DNA of 20,490 nt, taken from assembly GCA_028290125.1 (NCBI GenBank), contig JAQGKM010000292.1:1-20490 (forward strand), written 5' to 3'. Positions 14,304 through 20,490 of the stretch are shown here, one piece after another. The position numbers and the translations under genes are program-made. Position 1 is the first letter of the stretch. Each line of letters starts with the position of its first letter. This DNA comes from Hyphomicrobiales bacterium. GTDB taxonomy: Bacteria > Pseudomonadota > Alphaproteobacteria > Rhizobiales > Beijerinckiaceae. A model generated the notes under the pieces. That model searched no databases. It was not told where the DNA came from and saw only the letters and a list, made by a program, of their open reading frames with translations.

Positions 14304-15432
14304 CCGGACCTCGCTCTCGCGGCGCTTGCGCGTTCTGCACGCCTACAAGGTCTACCATCCGGAGTCCTACGGCGGCGTTCCCTATGTGCTGCAGCACTTG
14401 CTGCGCGTCGCGCCGACGAGCCTGGATCACAAGCTCATCGTCTGCTCGCAGTCTTGCGGCGACGAGCCTCAGGTCATGCGCGTGCGCTCGTTCGGAAACC
14501 TGTTCTCGCTGCCGATTGCGCCCGCGTACCCGTTTCGCCTCTGGCGCGCGCTCGACGATGCCGACGTCGCCGTGCTGCACGCGCCCTTTCCACTTGCCGA
14601 TCTTGTTCTCGGCCTCGGTCTTCGCCGGCGCGTTCGGCTGATCGTCTACTGGCATTCCGACATCGTGAAACAACGCGTCTTCCGGCGACTTCTCGCGCCG
14701 CTGACGCGCCGGGTGCTGCAGCGCGCCGAGCGCATCATCGTCTCGCATCCGAGCGTGGTCCAGAAAGGGTCCTTGCTCGAAAGCTTCGCGAACAAATGCG
14801 CTGCCATTCCATTTGCCGTCGATGCCGCAGCGCTTGACGCCGCCACCACCCCTGAGCAGGTCGGCGCCATCCGCGCGCGCTTGCCTCAGCTCATCGTCGC
14901 CTGCGGGCGACTTGTCGCCTACAAGGGGTTCGATGTTCTGGTCGAGGCGGCGCGCCATATCCCGGCGCCTGTGGTGATCATAGGCGAGGGGCCGGAGCGT
15001 GAGCGGCTGGAGCGTCTGATCGACCGACATGGTCTCGGGCACAGGGTCACACTGGCCGGGGCTTTGAAGGATCCGGAGCTCTGCGCATACCTCAAGGCTG
15101 CCGCCATTTTCGTCCTCCCGTCGATCACGGCAGCCGAAACGTTCGGCATCGCGCAATTGCAGGCGATGGGCTGCGGAACGCCGGTCGTCAACACAGAGCT
15201 TCCGACAGCGGTTCCGCACATCGCCAGCAATGGCGCCGAGGGGCTGACGACGCCGCCGGGCGATCCGGAAGCGCTCGCGCAAGCTCTCGCCCGACTGCTT
15301 GCAGACCCAAAATTGCGAGCGCGGCTCGGCGCAGCCGGACGGGTGAAGGTCGAGAAAATCTTCAGTGTCCGGGCGTTCGAGGCGGCGATTGAAAATGTCA
15401 TCTGCGGCCTGAAGCAGAAGGTTGAGTCATGA
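14296..15432 (+). CDS. Glycosyltransferase family 4 (WbdB/WbpZ-like, possible mannosyltransferase)
   Basis: This cytoplasmic GT-B retaining transferase of 378 residues starts at GTG. The acceptor domain begins LRVLHAYKVYHPESYGGVPY (11-30), the pattern of O-antigen mannosyltransferases such as WbdB/WbdC and WbpY/WbpZ. The donor domain shows CGRLVAYKGFDVLVEA (203-218) with Arg205 and Lys210 for the nucleotide phosphates, VIIGEGPERERLE and VVNTELPTAVPHI, then GLTTPPGDPEALAQA. The EX7E motif reads ETFGIAQLQ at 281-289, so the first Glu is kept (Glu281) but the second is Gln289, a clear departure from the family. Use of GDP-mannose is plausible because manC is nearby, but this is inference. It overlaps wzm by ATGA. 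Confidence 0.9.
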   Translation: MLDRTSLSRRLRVLHAYKVYHPESYGGVPYVLQHLLRVAPTSLDHKLIVCSQSCGDEPQVMRVRSFGNLFSLPIAPAYPFRLWRALDDADVAVLHAPFPLADLVLGLGLRRRVRLIVYWHSDIVKQRVFRRLLAPLTRRVLQRAERIIVSHPSVVQKGSLLESFANKCAAIPFAVDAAALDAATTPEQVGAIRARLPQLIVACGRLVAYKGFDVLVEAARHIPAPVVIIGEGPERERLERLIDRHGLGHRVTLAGALKDPELCAYLKAAAIFVLPSITAAETFGIAQLQAMGCGTPVVNTELPTAVPHIASNGAEGLTTPPGDPEALAQALARLLADPKLRARLGAAGRVKVEKIFSVRAFEAAIENVICGLKQKVES

Positions 15433-16274
15433 ACACGAGAACCGACGCCGTCATGTCCGGGCTTGAAACGCGGACAAGCGCGAAAGCCACTGCATTTCAA
15501 AAAACCATGACTGACATCAGGACTGGATTGCTGAATTATCCGCTGTGGAACGCATTGGCTTGGCAAGACATCAAGCAGCGGTACCGTCGTTCGACACTCG
15601 GCCCGCTCTGGATGACGATCAGCACCGCCATCATGGTCGGCGCGCTCGGCTTCGTTTATTCGTCGATCTTCGGCCAGGTGCTTTCGGAATACATTCCCTA
15701 TGTCGGGATCGGCCTCGTGATCTGGTCGTTCATCTCGTCGATGCTCAGCGAGGCCTGCACGGTCTTCGTGTCTGCCGAGGGCATGATCAGGCAGGCGCGG
15801 CTCCCGTTCACGATCTATGTGGCGCGGGTGATCTGGCGCAATTTCATCGTGCTGTTTCACAATGCGATCATCATCGTCCTCGTGCTTGCGGCGTTCGGCA
15901 AGGGCTTCGGCCTGTCGATCATCGGCCTGCCGATTGCGCTCGTGCTCTATTTCATCACGAGCCTCGCGCTCGGCGTGCTGCTTGGCATTTATTGCTGCCG
16001 GTTTCGCGACATCGCGCAACTCATCGTCAATGTCGTGCAGGTGATGTTCTTCATCACCCCGATCATGTGGCAGGCGAGTCTGCTCAAGTCGCAGCGCTGG
16101 GTGGCGGACTACAACCCGTTTCACCATTACATCGAGATCGTTCGCGATCCGCTTCTCGGGGCTGCTTTCCCCTGGGAGTCTTTCGGCGTCGTCCTGCTCA
16201 CGACAGTGCTGTTGTCGGGTCTGGCGCTCGACGCGCTGACCCGCTTTCGTCACCGCATCGCCTATTGGGTCTGA
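15429..16274 (+). CDS. wzm: Polysaccharide ABC transporter permease (ABC-2 type)
   Basis: This inner-membrane permease pairs with the ATPase that follows to export undecaprenyl-linked polysaccharide. It has 281 residues. A hydrophilic N-terminal tail (1-35) leads to the interfacial gate-helix signature WQDIKQRYRRSTLGPLW (45-61), diagnostic of Wzm/KpsM/TagG proteins. About six membrane segments follow, roughly at 62-82, 92-112, 133-157, 163-187, 198-217 and 251-271. FFITPIMWQ (207-215) and YNPFHHYIEIVRDPLL (228-243) are the conserved late-loop motifs. The start overlaps the GT4 stop as ATGA; ATG 15453 is an in-frame alternative that would shorten the tail. The ATPase gene follows after 9 bases. 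Confidence 0.95.
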   Translation: MNTRTDAVMSGLETRTSAKATAFQKTMTDIRTGLLNYPLWNALAWQDIKQRYRRSTLGPLWMTISTAIMVGALGFVYSSIFGQVLSEYIPYVGIGLVIWSFISSMLSEACTVFVSAEGMIRQARLPFTIYVARVIWRNFIVLFHNAIIIVLVLAAFGKGFGLSIIGLPIALVLYFITSLALGVLLGIYCCRFRDIAQLIVNVVQVMFFITPIMWQASLLKSQRWVADYNPFHHYIEIVRDPLLGAAFPWESFGVVLLTTVLLSGLALDALTRFRHRIAYWV

Positions 16275-16283
16275 ACCGTCCTC

Positions 16284-16997
16284 ATGAGCTACATCGAAGC
16301 CCATAATCTGACCGTCGACTTTCCGCTGTTCGAGAACTCGCATCGCTCGTTGAAGAACGTCGTCATGAATGCGACGACGGGCGGTCGACTGGCGAGAGGC
16401 GTCGACCGCAAGCCGACGGTGCGCGCCCTCGACCATCTGAGCTTCTCGATCCGTTCGGGCGAACGCGTCGGTCTCGTCGGCCACAACGGCTCGGGCAAGA
16501 CCACCTTGCTGCGTGTTCTGGCGGGCATCTACGAGCCCGTCGCGGGAACGCTCGCCGTAGAGGGAAAGGTTGCGTCGCTTCTCGACATTTCACTCGGGAT
16601 GGATCCCGACGCCTCCGGTTACGAGAACATCTATCTCCGCGGGATCGTGCTCGGCCTGTCGTCGCGAGAAATCGCATCGCGGACGGACGAAATTGCTGCC
16701 TTCACGGGTCTCGGCGAATTCCTCGACATGCCGGTGCGCACCTACTCGAGCGGCATGCAGCTGAGACTTGCCTTCGCGGTCTCGGCCAGCGTCGAGGCCG
16801 ACATTCTGATCCTGGACGAGTGGCTGAGCGTCGGCGACGAGGAGTTCGGACGAAAGTCTTCCGAGCGGCTGAACCAGTTGATCGAAAGCTCCAAGATCCT
16901 GGTGCTGGCGTCCCATTCGCTCGAGCTCATCCAGAAGGTCTGCACGCGCGTCATCCGCCTCGAACATGGCTGCATCGTCTCGGATGAGCATGTCTGA
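16284..16997 (+). CDS. wzt: Polysaccharide ABC transporter ATP-binding protein, without C-terminal carbohydrate-binding domain
   Basis: This nucleotide-binding subunit powers polysaccharide export with Wzm. It has 237 residues. It shows Walker A GHNGSGKT (66-73), signature YSSGMQ (154-159), Walker B ILILDE (174-179) followed by the WLSVGDEEF typical of Wzt/KpsT/TagH, and H-loop His211 (ASHS). The N-terminal FENSHRSLKN insertion is usual for this branch. The protein ends right after the ATPase fold. It therefore lacks the extra domain of about 150-180 residues by which O8/O9a-type Wzt recognises a capped chain end, and it belongs functionally with the short KpsT/TagH-like subunits. The stop overlaps the next gene by 8 bases. 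Confidence 0.95.
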   Translation: MSYIEAHNLTVDFPLFENSHRSLKNVVMNATTGGRLARGVDRKPTVRALDHLSFSIRSGERVGLVGHNGSGKTTLLRVLAGIYEPVAGTLAVEGKVASLLDISLGMDPDASGYENIYLRGIVLGLSSREIASRTDEIAAFTGLGEFLDMPVRTYSSGMQLRLAFAVSASVEADILILDEWLSVGDEEFGRKSSERLNQLIESSKILVLASHSLELIQKVCTRVIRLEHGCIVSDEHV

Positions 16998-18588
16998 GCG
17001 CATGCACTCCATCCGCCTTCTCTGCCCTGCCGGGCGCCTGGACGCGGCCGATATCGTGCTGGCTGCTGTCCGGCGCAGTTGCGGGCGTGGCGCCGTCGTG
17101 CGGGCGTCCTACGCCGAGCTGCTGCGGTTCGCCGCCGCAAAGGCGCCGGGCGTGTGGGTGGTGATCGATCCGCCGGACGCCTGGGCGGGGGCTATCGCTG
17201 CGCTTCTTGAACAGTCGCGCTCAAAGATCCTGCTTCTCGGGCGCGTGCCGGCGCTCCTGCTGGCGTCTCTGGGGATGCATGAGGCCGGCGACCTCGCGAC
17301 GATGCACGGAGCGGCCGATTGCGGCCCTGCGCCGGTCGGAGGATCCTCGGAGAGCGCTGCGGTCGTGCGCTGGACCCGAGCGGTCGGGCGAGGCCCGCTG
17401 GCGTTGTCATCGCGTCCGTTCAGGAGATTCGATTTCGCCGACGAGTGGAACAACCTCGGCTACGGCGCGATCGCGCTCGACGGATCGATCTGGTCGCTGA
17501 GCCAATTGGCGACGGCGCCCGGCGACGCCGCGCTGGCGCATGTCGGAGTGGGCGGAAAGCCCGTCGCAACATGGTCGGCGCTCATCGACCGGCCCGGCGG
17601 GTCGCTGCTTTGGATCAACCGCCCGGTCGGGCCGGTGGACTCTCCTGACTGGTCTGAGGTCGAGCGTTTCCTCAGCGATCACCGCCCCGCCCACCTGCCG
17701 TGCGTCCCGGTTTTTTCGGAAGTGCCGGCCGGCCATTCCGCCGCCGTCACGATGCGGCTCGACTGCGACGAGGATGTCGAGTCCGCGCGCGAGCTTGCGG
17801 AGGCCTATGCGCGCATCGGGATTCCATTCTCCCTCGCGCTGCTAGCAAAAGTGCTTGGCGATGCGCGGCACCATGATCTGCCACGTCAGCTGCTGCGCAC
17901 GGGCGGGTCCGTGCTGTCGCATTCGGTCACGCATGCGGAGCGCTGGGGCGGTGATTACGAAGCGGCGATGAACGAAGCGATCCATTCCGCCGCGACGATC
18001 GAGCAGGTCACCGGGCAGCGCGTGCGCTACGCCGTCTCCCCCTTCCACCAGACTCCTGCCTTCGCGCGCCGGGCACTCGAAGACGCCGGCTATGAAGGCG
18101 TGGTTGGGGGGATCATACGAAACGATCCCGATCATCTGATGGCGCGCTCGGGATCATGCCCGGCGTCGGGAGAGGGCTTCATCTCGTTCAGCCAGCAATG
18201 CATGCTGCATGGCGACTGCCTGCGCGAGGGGTCAGATCCGCTCCGGATCTACCGGGAAGCGTTCGATGCGGCGCGCGCCAGCACGACGTTCTTCGGCTAC
18301 CTCGATCATCCCTTCTCGGAGCGCTATCGCTACGGCTGGCGGGACGAAGACCAGCGGCGCGACGCGCATCTTTCGCTTGTGGCCCACATGCAGCAGTCAG
18401 GGCGCGTGCTGTTTTGCAACGAGGAAGACGCGTTCGACTTTCTCTACGACCGAAGCATGATGGCGGCCATGCCGGTCAAGCACGGATTTCACGTCGACTA
18501 TGCGCCGTTGCGCAAGGGCCGGTGGGACGTTGGCGTCCGGTTTCGTGGCGAGACGCTGACCGTCCCGCCCGACGGACTGCTGCTTTGA
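16990..18588 (+). CDS. Polysaccharide deacetylase-like (NodB/CE4) protein with long unrecognised N-terminal region
   Basis: This 532-residue protein has its catalytic-type region in the second half. Residues 252-375 show the NodB-fold series: AVTMRLDCDED (252-262) with the motif 1 acids, SHSVTH (310-315) with the metal-binding H-x3-H pair His311/His315, and YAVSPFHQTP (347-356) as a motif 3-like loop. A late segment, FFGYLDHPFSERYRYGW (434-450), contains His440, a possible catalytic His. By family this should remove acyl groups from a sugar, but the motifs are divergent and activity is unproven. Residues 1-245 match nothing I know; they look soluble, with an alternating strand/helix pattern at 5-95. 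There is no signal peptide, so it seems cytoplasmic and could act on the undecaprenyl-linked chain or precursor before export. Starts at ATG 16984, 16990 and 17002 are all possible. It overlaps wzt and wecB. Confidence 0.72.
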   Translation: MSERMHSIRLLCPAGRLDAADIVLAAVRRSCGRGAVVRASYAELLRFAAAKAPGVWVVIDPPDAWAGAIAALLEQSRSKILLLGRVPALLLASLGMHEAGDLATMHGAADCGPAPVGGSSESAAVVRWTRAVGRGPLALSSRPFRRFDFADEWNNLGYGAIALDGSIWSLSQLATAPGDAALAHVGVGGKPVATWSALIDRPGGSLLWINRPVGPVDSPDWSEVERFLSDHRPAHLPCVPVFSEVPAGHSAAVTMRLDCDEDVESARELAEAYARIGIPFSLALLAKVLGDARHHDLPRQLLRTGGSVLSHSVTHAERWGGDYEAAMNEAIHSAATIEQVTGQRVRYAVSPFHQTPAFARRALEDAGYEGVVGGIIRNDPDHLMARSGSCPASGEGFISFSQQCMLHGDCLREGSDPLRIYREAFDAARASTTFFGYLDHPFSERYRYGWRDEDQRRDAHLSLVAHMQQSGRVLFCNEEDAFDFLYDRSMMAAMPVKHGFHVDYAPLRKGRWDVGVRFRGETLTVPPDGLLL

Positions 18589-19706
18589 AGGTCCTCGTGG
18601 TGATGGGGACGCGCCCCGAGGCGATCAAGCTCGCGCCCGTGGTCCTTGAAGCACGACGTCTCGGCGCCGGTCTGGACATCGAGGTCTGTTCGACGGGCCA
18701 GCACCGCGAGATGCTGCGCGACGCCATGGCGGTCTTCGGCATCGTGCCGGACATCGATCTCGATCTGATGCGGCCCGATCAGACCTTGCCGGATCTCACC
18801 GCCAGGGTGATTGCGCAGACGGCCGGGGTGATCCGGGACCGCAAGCCGGATCTCGTCATCGTTCAGGGCGACACATCGACGGCTTTCGGCGCCGGGCTCG
18901 CCGCCTTTCTCCAGCACGTGCCGGTCGCGCATGTCGAGGCGGGATTGCGGACCGGCGACATGGACAGTCCTTTCCCGGAAGAGGCGAACCGAAAGTTGCT
19001 CGCCAGTCTCGCCCGGCATCATTTCGCCCCGACGACAAAAGCTGCCGACAACTTGCGCCGGGAGGGCGTCGCGGATGATGCGATCGCCGTCGTGGGAAAC
19101 ACCGCCGTCGACGCGCTGCACCTGACCAGTCGGTCGCGGATTAATCCTGCGGCTGAGGAGATCCTTGCAGACTCCCGTGACGGGCTGGTGCTCGTCACAA
19201 GCCACAGGCGAGAGAACCTCGGCGGCGGGCTGCTGCGCATATGCGCCGCCGTGCGACATCTGGCGCGCGCGCACATGAGGCTGACCTTCGTGTTTCCCGT
19301 GCATCTCAATCCGCAGGTCCGGGACGTGGTCCACGCCGAACTCGACGGTCTGGAGAACGTCCGCCTGATCGAACCGCTCGACTTCCAGTCGCTGCTGGCG
19401 CTCCAGCGCAACGCCGTCCTGATCCTCACGGATTCAGGCGGCATCCAGGAGGAGGCGCCGACGTTCGGCGTGCCGGTTGTCGTGATGCGCGAGCACACGG
19501 AACGAGCCGAGGGCGTCGCAGCCGGTTTTGCAACACTGGCCGGAACGCAGACTCACGCCATTGTGGCCGCCGCGGAGGCGTGTCTCGGCGATCCGGGACT
19601 GCGAAACGACCTGCTCTCGAGGCCGAGCCCCTATGGCGACGGCATGGCGTCTCATCGGATCTGGTCGGCGCTGCTCGGCAGACCATGGGAGCCTTTCCGT
19701 GGCTGA
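18585..19706 (+). CDS. wecB: UDP-N-acetylglucosamine 2-epimerase (non-hydrolysing), TTG start
   Basis: This cytoplasmic enzyme interconverts UDP-GlcNAc and UDP-ManNAc, giving ManNAc units or a precursor of ManNAcA. With the TTG start it has 373 residues, the family length, and begins MKVLVVMGTRPEAIK as homologues do. That start overlaps the preceding stop as TTGA. Family residues visible are Lys15, GDTST at 95-99 (Asp96), HVEAGLRTGD at 116-125 (Glu118), FPEEANR at 130-136 (Glu132) and SHRREN at 206-211 (His207). Later DSGGIQEEAP forms the UDP-binding loop. A related dehydrogenase (WecC) is not in the window. Some family members act on other UDP-HexNAc substrates (WbpI, FnlC types), so ManNAc as product is likely but not certain. 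The next gene overlaps it by 8 bases. Confidence 0.94.
   Translation: MKVLVVMGTRPEAIKLAPVVLEARRLGAGLDIEVCSTGQHREMLRDAMAVFGIVPDIDLDLMRPDQTLPDLTARVIAQTAGVIRDRKPDLVIVQGDTSTAFGAGLAAFLQHVPVAHVEAGLRTGDMDSPFPEEANRKLLASLARHHFAPTTKAADNLRREGVADDAIAVVGNTAVDALHLTSRSRINPAAEEILADSRDGLVLVTSHRRENLGGGLLRICAAVRHLARAHMRLTFVFPVHLNPQVRDVVHAELDGLENVRLIEPLDFQSLLALQRNAVLILTDSGGIQEEAPTFGVPVVVMREHTERAEGVAAGFATLAGTQTHAIVAAAEACLGDPGLRNDLLSRPSPYGDGMASHRIWSALLGRPWEPFRG
19687..19691 (+). promoter_or_regulatory. Ribosome binding site GGGAG fixing the GTG start of the last gene
   Basis: GGGAG lies seven bases upstream of GTG 19699 inside the end of wecB. It supports the GTG rather than the in-frame ATG about 25 codons later. 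Confidence 0.7.
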
Positions 19707-20490
19707 ACCGGACGGTTGCATCCTCTATTCGACGGCTGATTGGGACACGCCCTACTGGACCAACAAGCAGCATATGACGGTGGATTTCGCACGTCGCGGC
19801 ATCCGGGTTCTTTATGTGGAGACGGTCGGCATCCGGCGCCCGAAGCTCGCATCGGGGCGCGATCTGACACGCATCCTGCGCCGCTTGTGGAAGGCCGCGC
19901 GCGGGATGCGGCGGGTCGACGACAACGTCTGGGTGCTTTCGCCCCTTTCCATTCCGGTCGGACGCAAATTCGGCGTCATCGGGTCGTTCAACAGCTTTCT
20001 GCTGCGCAACAGCGTGCGGGTGGCGTCCCTGCGGCTCGGTTTCGCCTCACCCATGACGTGGACGTATCATCCTTACTTGCCCGATCTGGACCGATCCCGG
20101 ACCGGACCGCTGGTGTACCACTGCGTCGACGACATCGCGGCCGTCCCGGGTGTCGATGCGACGACCTATGCCCGGCTTGAAGAAGCGCTCGTGGCGAAGT
20201 CGGACCTGACGTTCGTCACGAGTCCCGGTTTGTACGAGCTCTGGCGCAAGGCCGGGCCGCATGTGCACTACCTTCCGAACGCGGTCGACGTCGGTCATTT
20301 TGCGAAAGCGCGCGATCTGAAGCCGACACTGGACCTTTCGAGCGCGACCGGGCCGGTCATCGGCTACATTGGGGCGCTCTCCGATTTCAAGGTCGATTTC
20401 AAGCTGGTTCTGGATGCCGTGCGGCTGCGACCGGACTGGACCTGGGTCTTCATCGGAGACGAGCGCGAAGGGCAGAGGAGCGACGACGTT
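19699..20490 (+). CDS. Glycosyltransferase, GT4-like (TuaH/GumH type), C-terminus beyond right edge
   Basis: The frame is open for 264 codons from GTG 19699 to the edge, in exact frame. The N-terminus CILYSTADWDTPYWTNKQHM, followed by GIRVLYVETVGIR, is typical of a group of cytoplasmic GT-B transferases in exopolysaccharide operons. Also visible are VYHCVDDIAAVPGVD (around 139-153), the linker SDLTFVTSPGLYELW, YLPNAVDVGHF and the start of the donor domain GPVIGYIGALSDFKVDF. The EX7E-type donor motif should lie beyond the edge, so it cannot be checked. Full length is probably about 370-400 residues. It overlaps wecB by 8 bases, so it belongs to the same operon. The sugar is unknown. Confidence 0.85.
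   Translation, partial: MAEPDGCILYSTADWDTPYWTNKQHMTVDFARRGIRVLYVETVGIRRPKLASGRDLTRILRRLWKAARGMRRVDDNVWVLSPLSIPVGRKFGVIGSFNSFLLRNSVRVASLRLGFASPMTWTYHPYLPDLDRSRTGPLVYHCVDDIAAVPGVDATTYARLEEALVAKSDLTFVTSPGLYELWRKAGPHVHYLPNAVDVGHFAKARDLKPTLDLSSATGPVIGYIGALSDFKVDFKLVLDAVRLRPDWTWVFIGDEREGQRSDDV

Noticed and set aside
14919..16484. 521-codon minus-strand frame across GT4, wzm and wzt
   Set aside because: Very rich in Asp/Arg/His/Glu and antisense to three well-supported genes.

Overview
The window reads as a GC-rich alphaproteobacterial chromosome, most likely Hyphomicrobiales (Rhizobiales). That placement is inferred from base composition and protein style, not from a marker gene. Nearly all of it is a surface-polysaccharide (O-antigen or exopolysaccharide) locus. 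I see no tRNA, rRNA, CRISPR array, insertion sequence or phage gene.

Left edge (1-1459): a major-facilitator transporter on the minus strand runs off the window. It is followed by a 368-base intergenic stretch with short direct repeats and an 89-residue basic protein ending in a helix-turn-helix-like segment.

Nucleotide-sugar block (1644-6304): gmd and fcl overlap and encode the two steps from GDP-mannose to GDP-L-fucose. manC, a bifunctional phosphomannose isomerase/GDP-mannose pyrophosphorylase, supplies the GDP-mannose. Between them, on the minus strand, lies a DXD glycosyltransferase of the GT32 type.

Minus-strand insert (6320-9030): a GT9 (heptosyltransferase-type) glycosyltransferase and a serralysin-like zinc metalloprotease with a very short RTX tail.

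Plus-strand operon A (9311-13457): a WecA/WbpL-like polyprenyl-phosphate sugar-phosphate transferase, a membrane-anchored WbpM/PglF-type nucleotide-sugar 4,6-dehydratase and an O-antigen ligase/polymerase-like membrane protein. They are joined by two ATGA overlaps. This looks like the chain-initiation module.

Plus-strand operon B (13528 to the right edge): an RfaH/NusG paralog, a perfect 8-bp hairpin, a possible 43-residue ORF, a GT4 transferase, the ABC exporter Wzm/Wzt, a two-part polysaccharide-deacetylase-like protein, wecB (UDP-GlcNAc 2-epimerase, TTG start) and a second GT4-like transferase cut by the edge. Most junctions overlap by 4-8 bases.

Taken together, GDP-fucose, probably GDP-mannose, and UDP-HexNAc-derived sugars are made. 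A chain is begun on undecaprenyl phosphate by the WecA-like enzyme, extended by GT4, GT9 and GT32 enzymes, possibly modified by the deacetylase-like protein, exported by Wzm/Wzt and perhaps ligated by the WaaL-like protein. The NusG paralog probably promotes transcription through the long operon.

I found no clearly new system. The points most worth a second look are the hairpin next to the NusG paralog, the EX7E-to-Q change in the GT4 enzyme, the Leu at the SDR Tyr/Met position of the dehydratase, the unrecognised N-terminal half of the deacetylase-like protein, and an exporter ATPase with no carbohydrate-binding domain beside a ligase-like protein.
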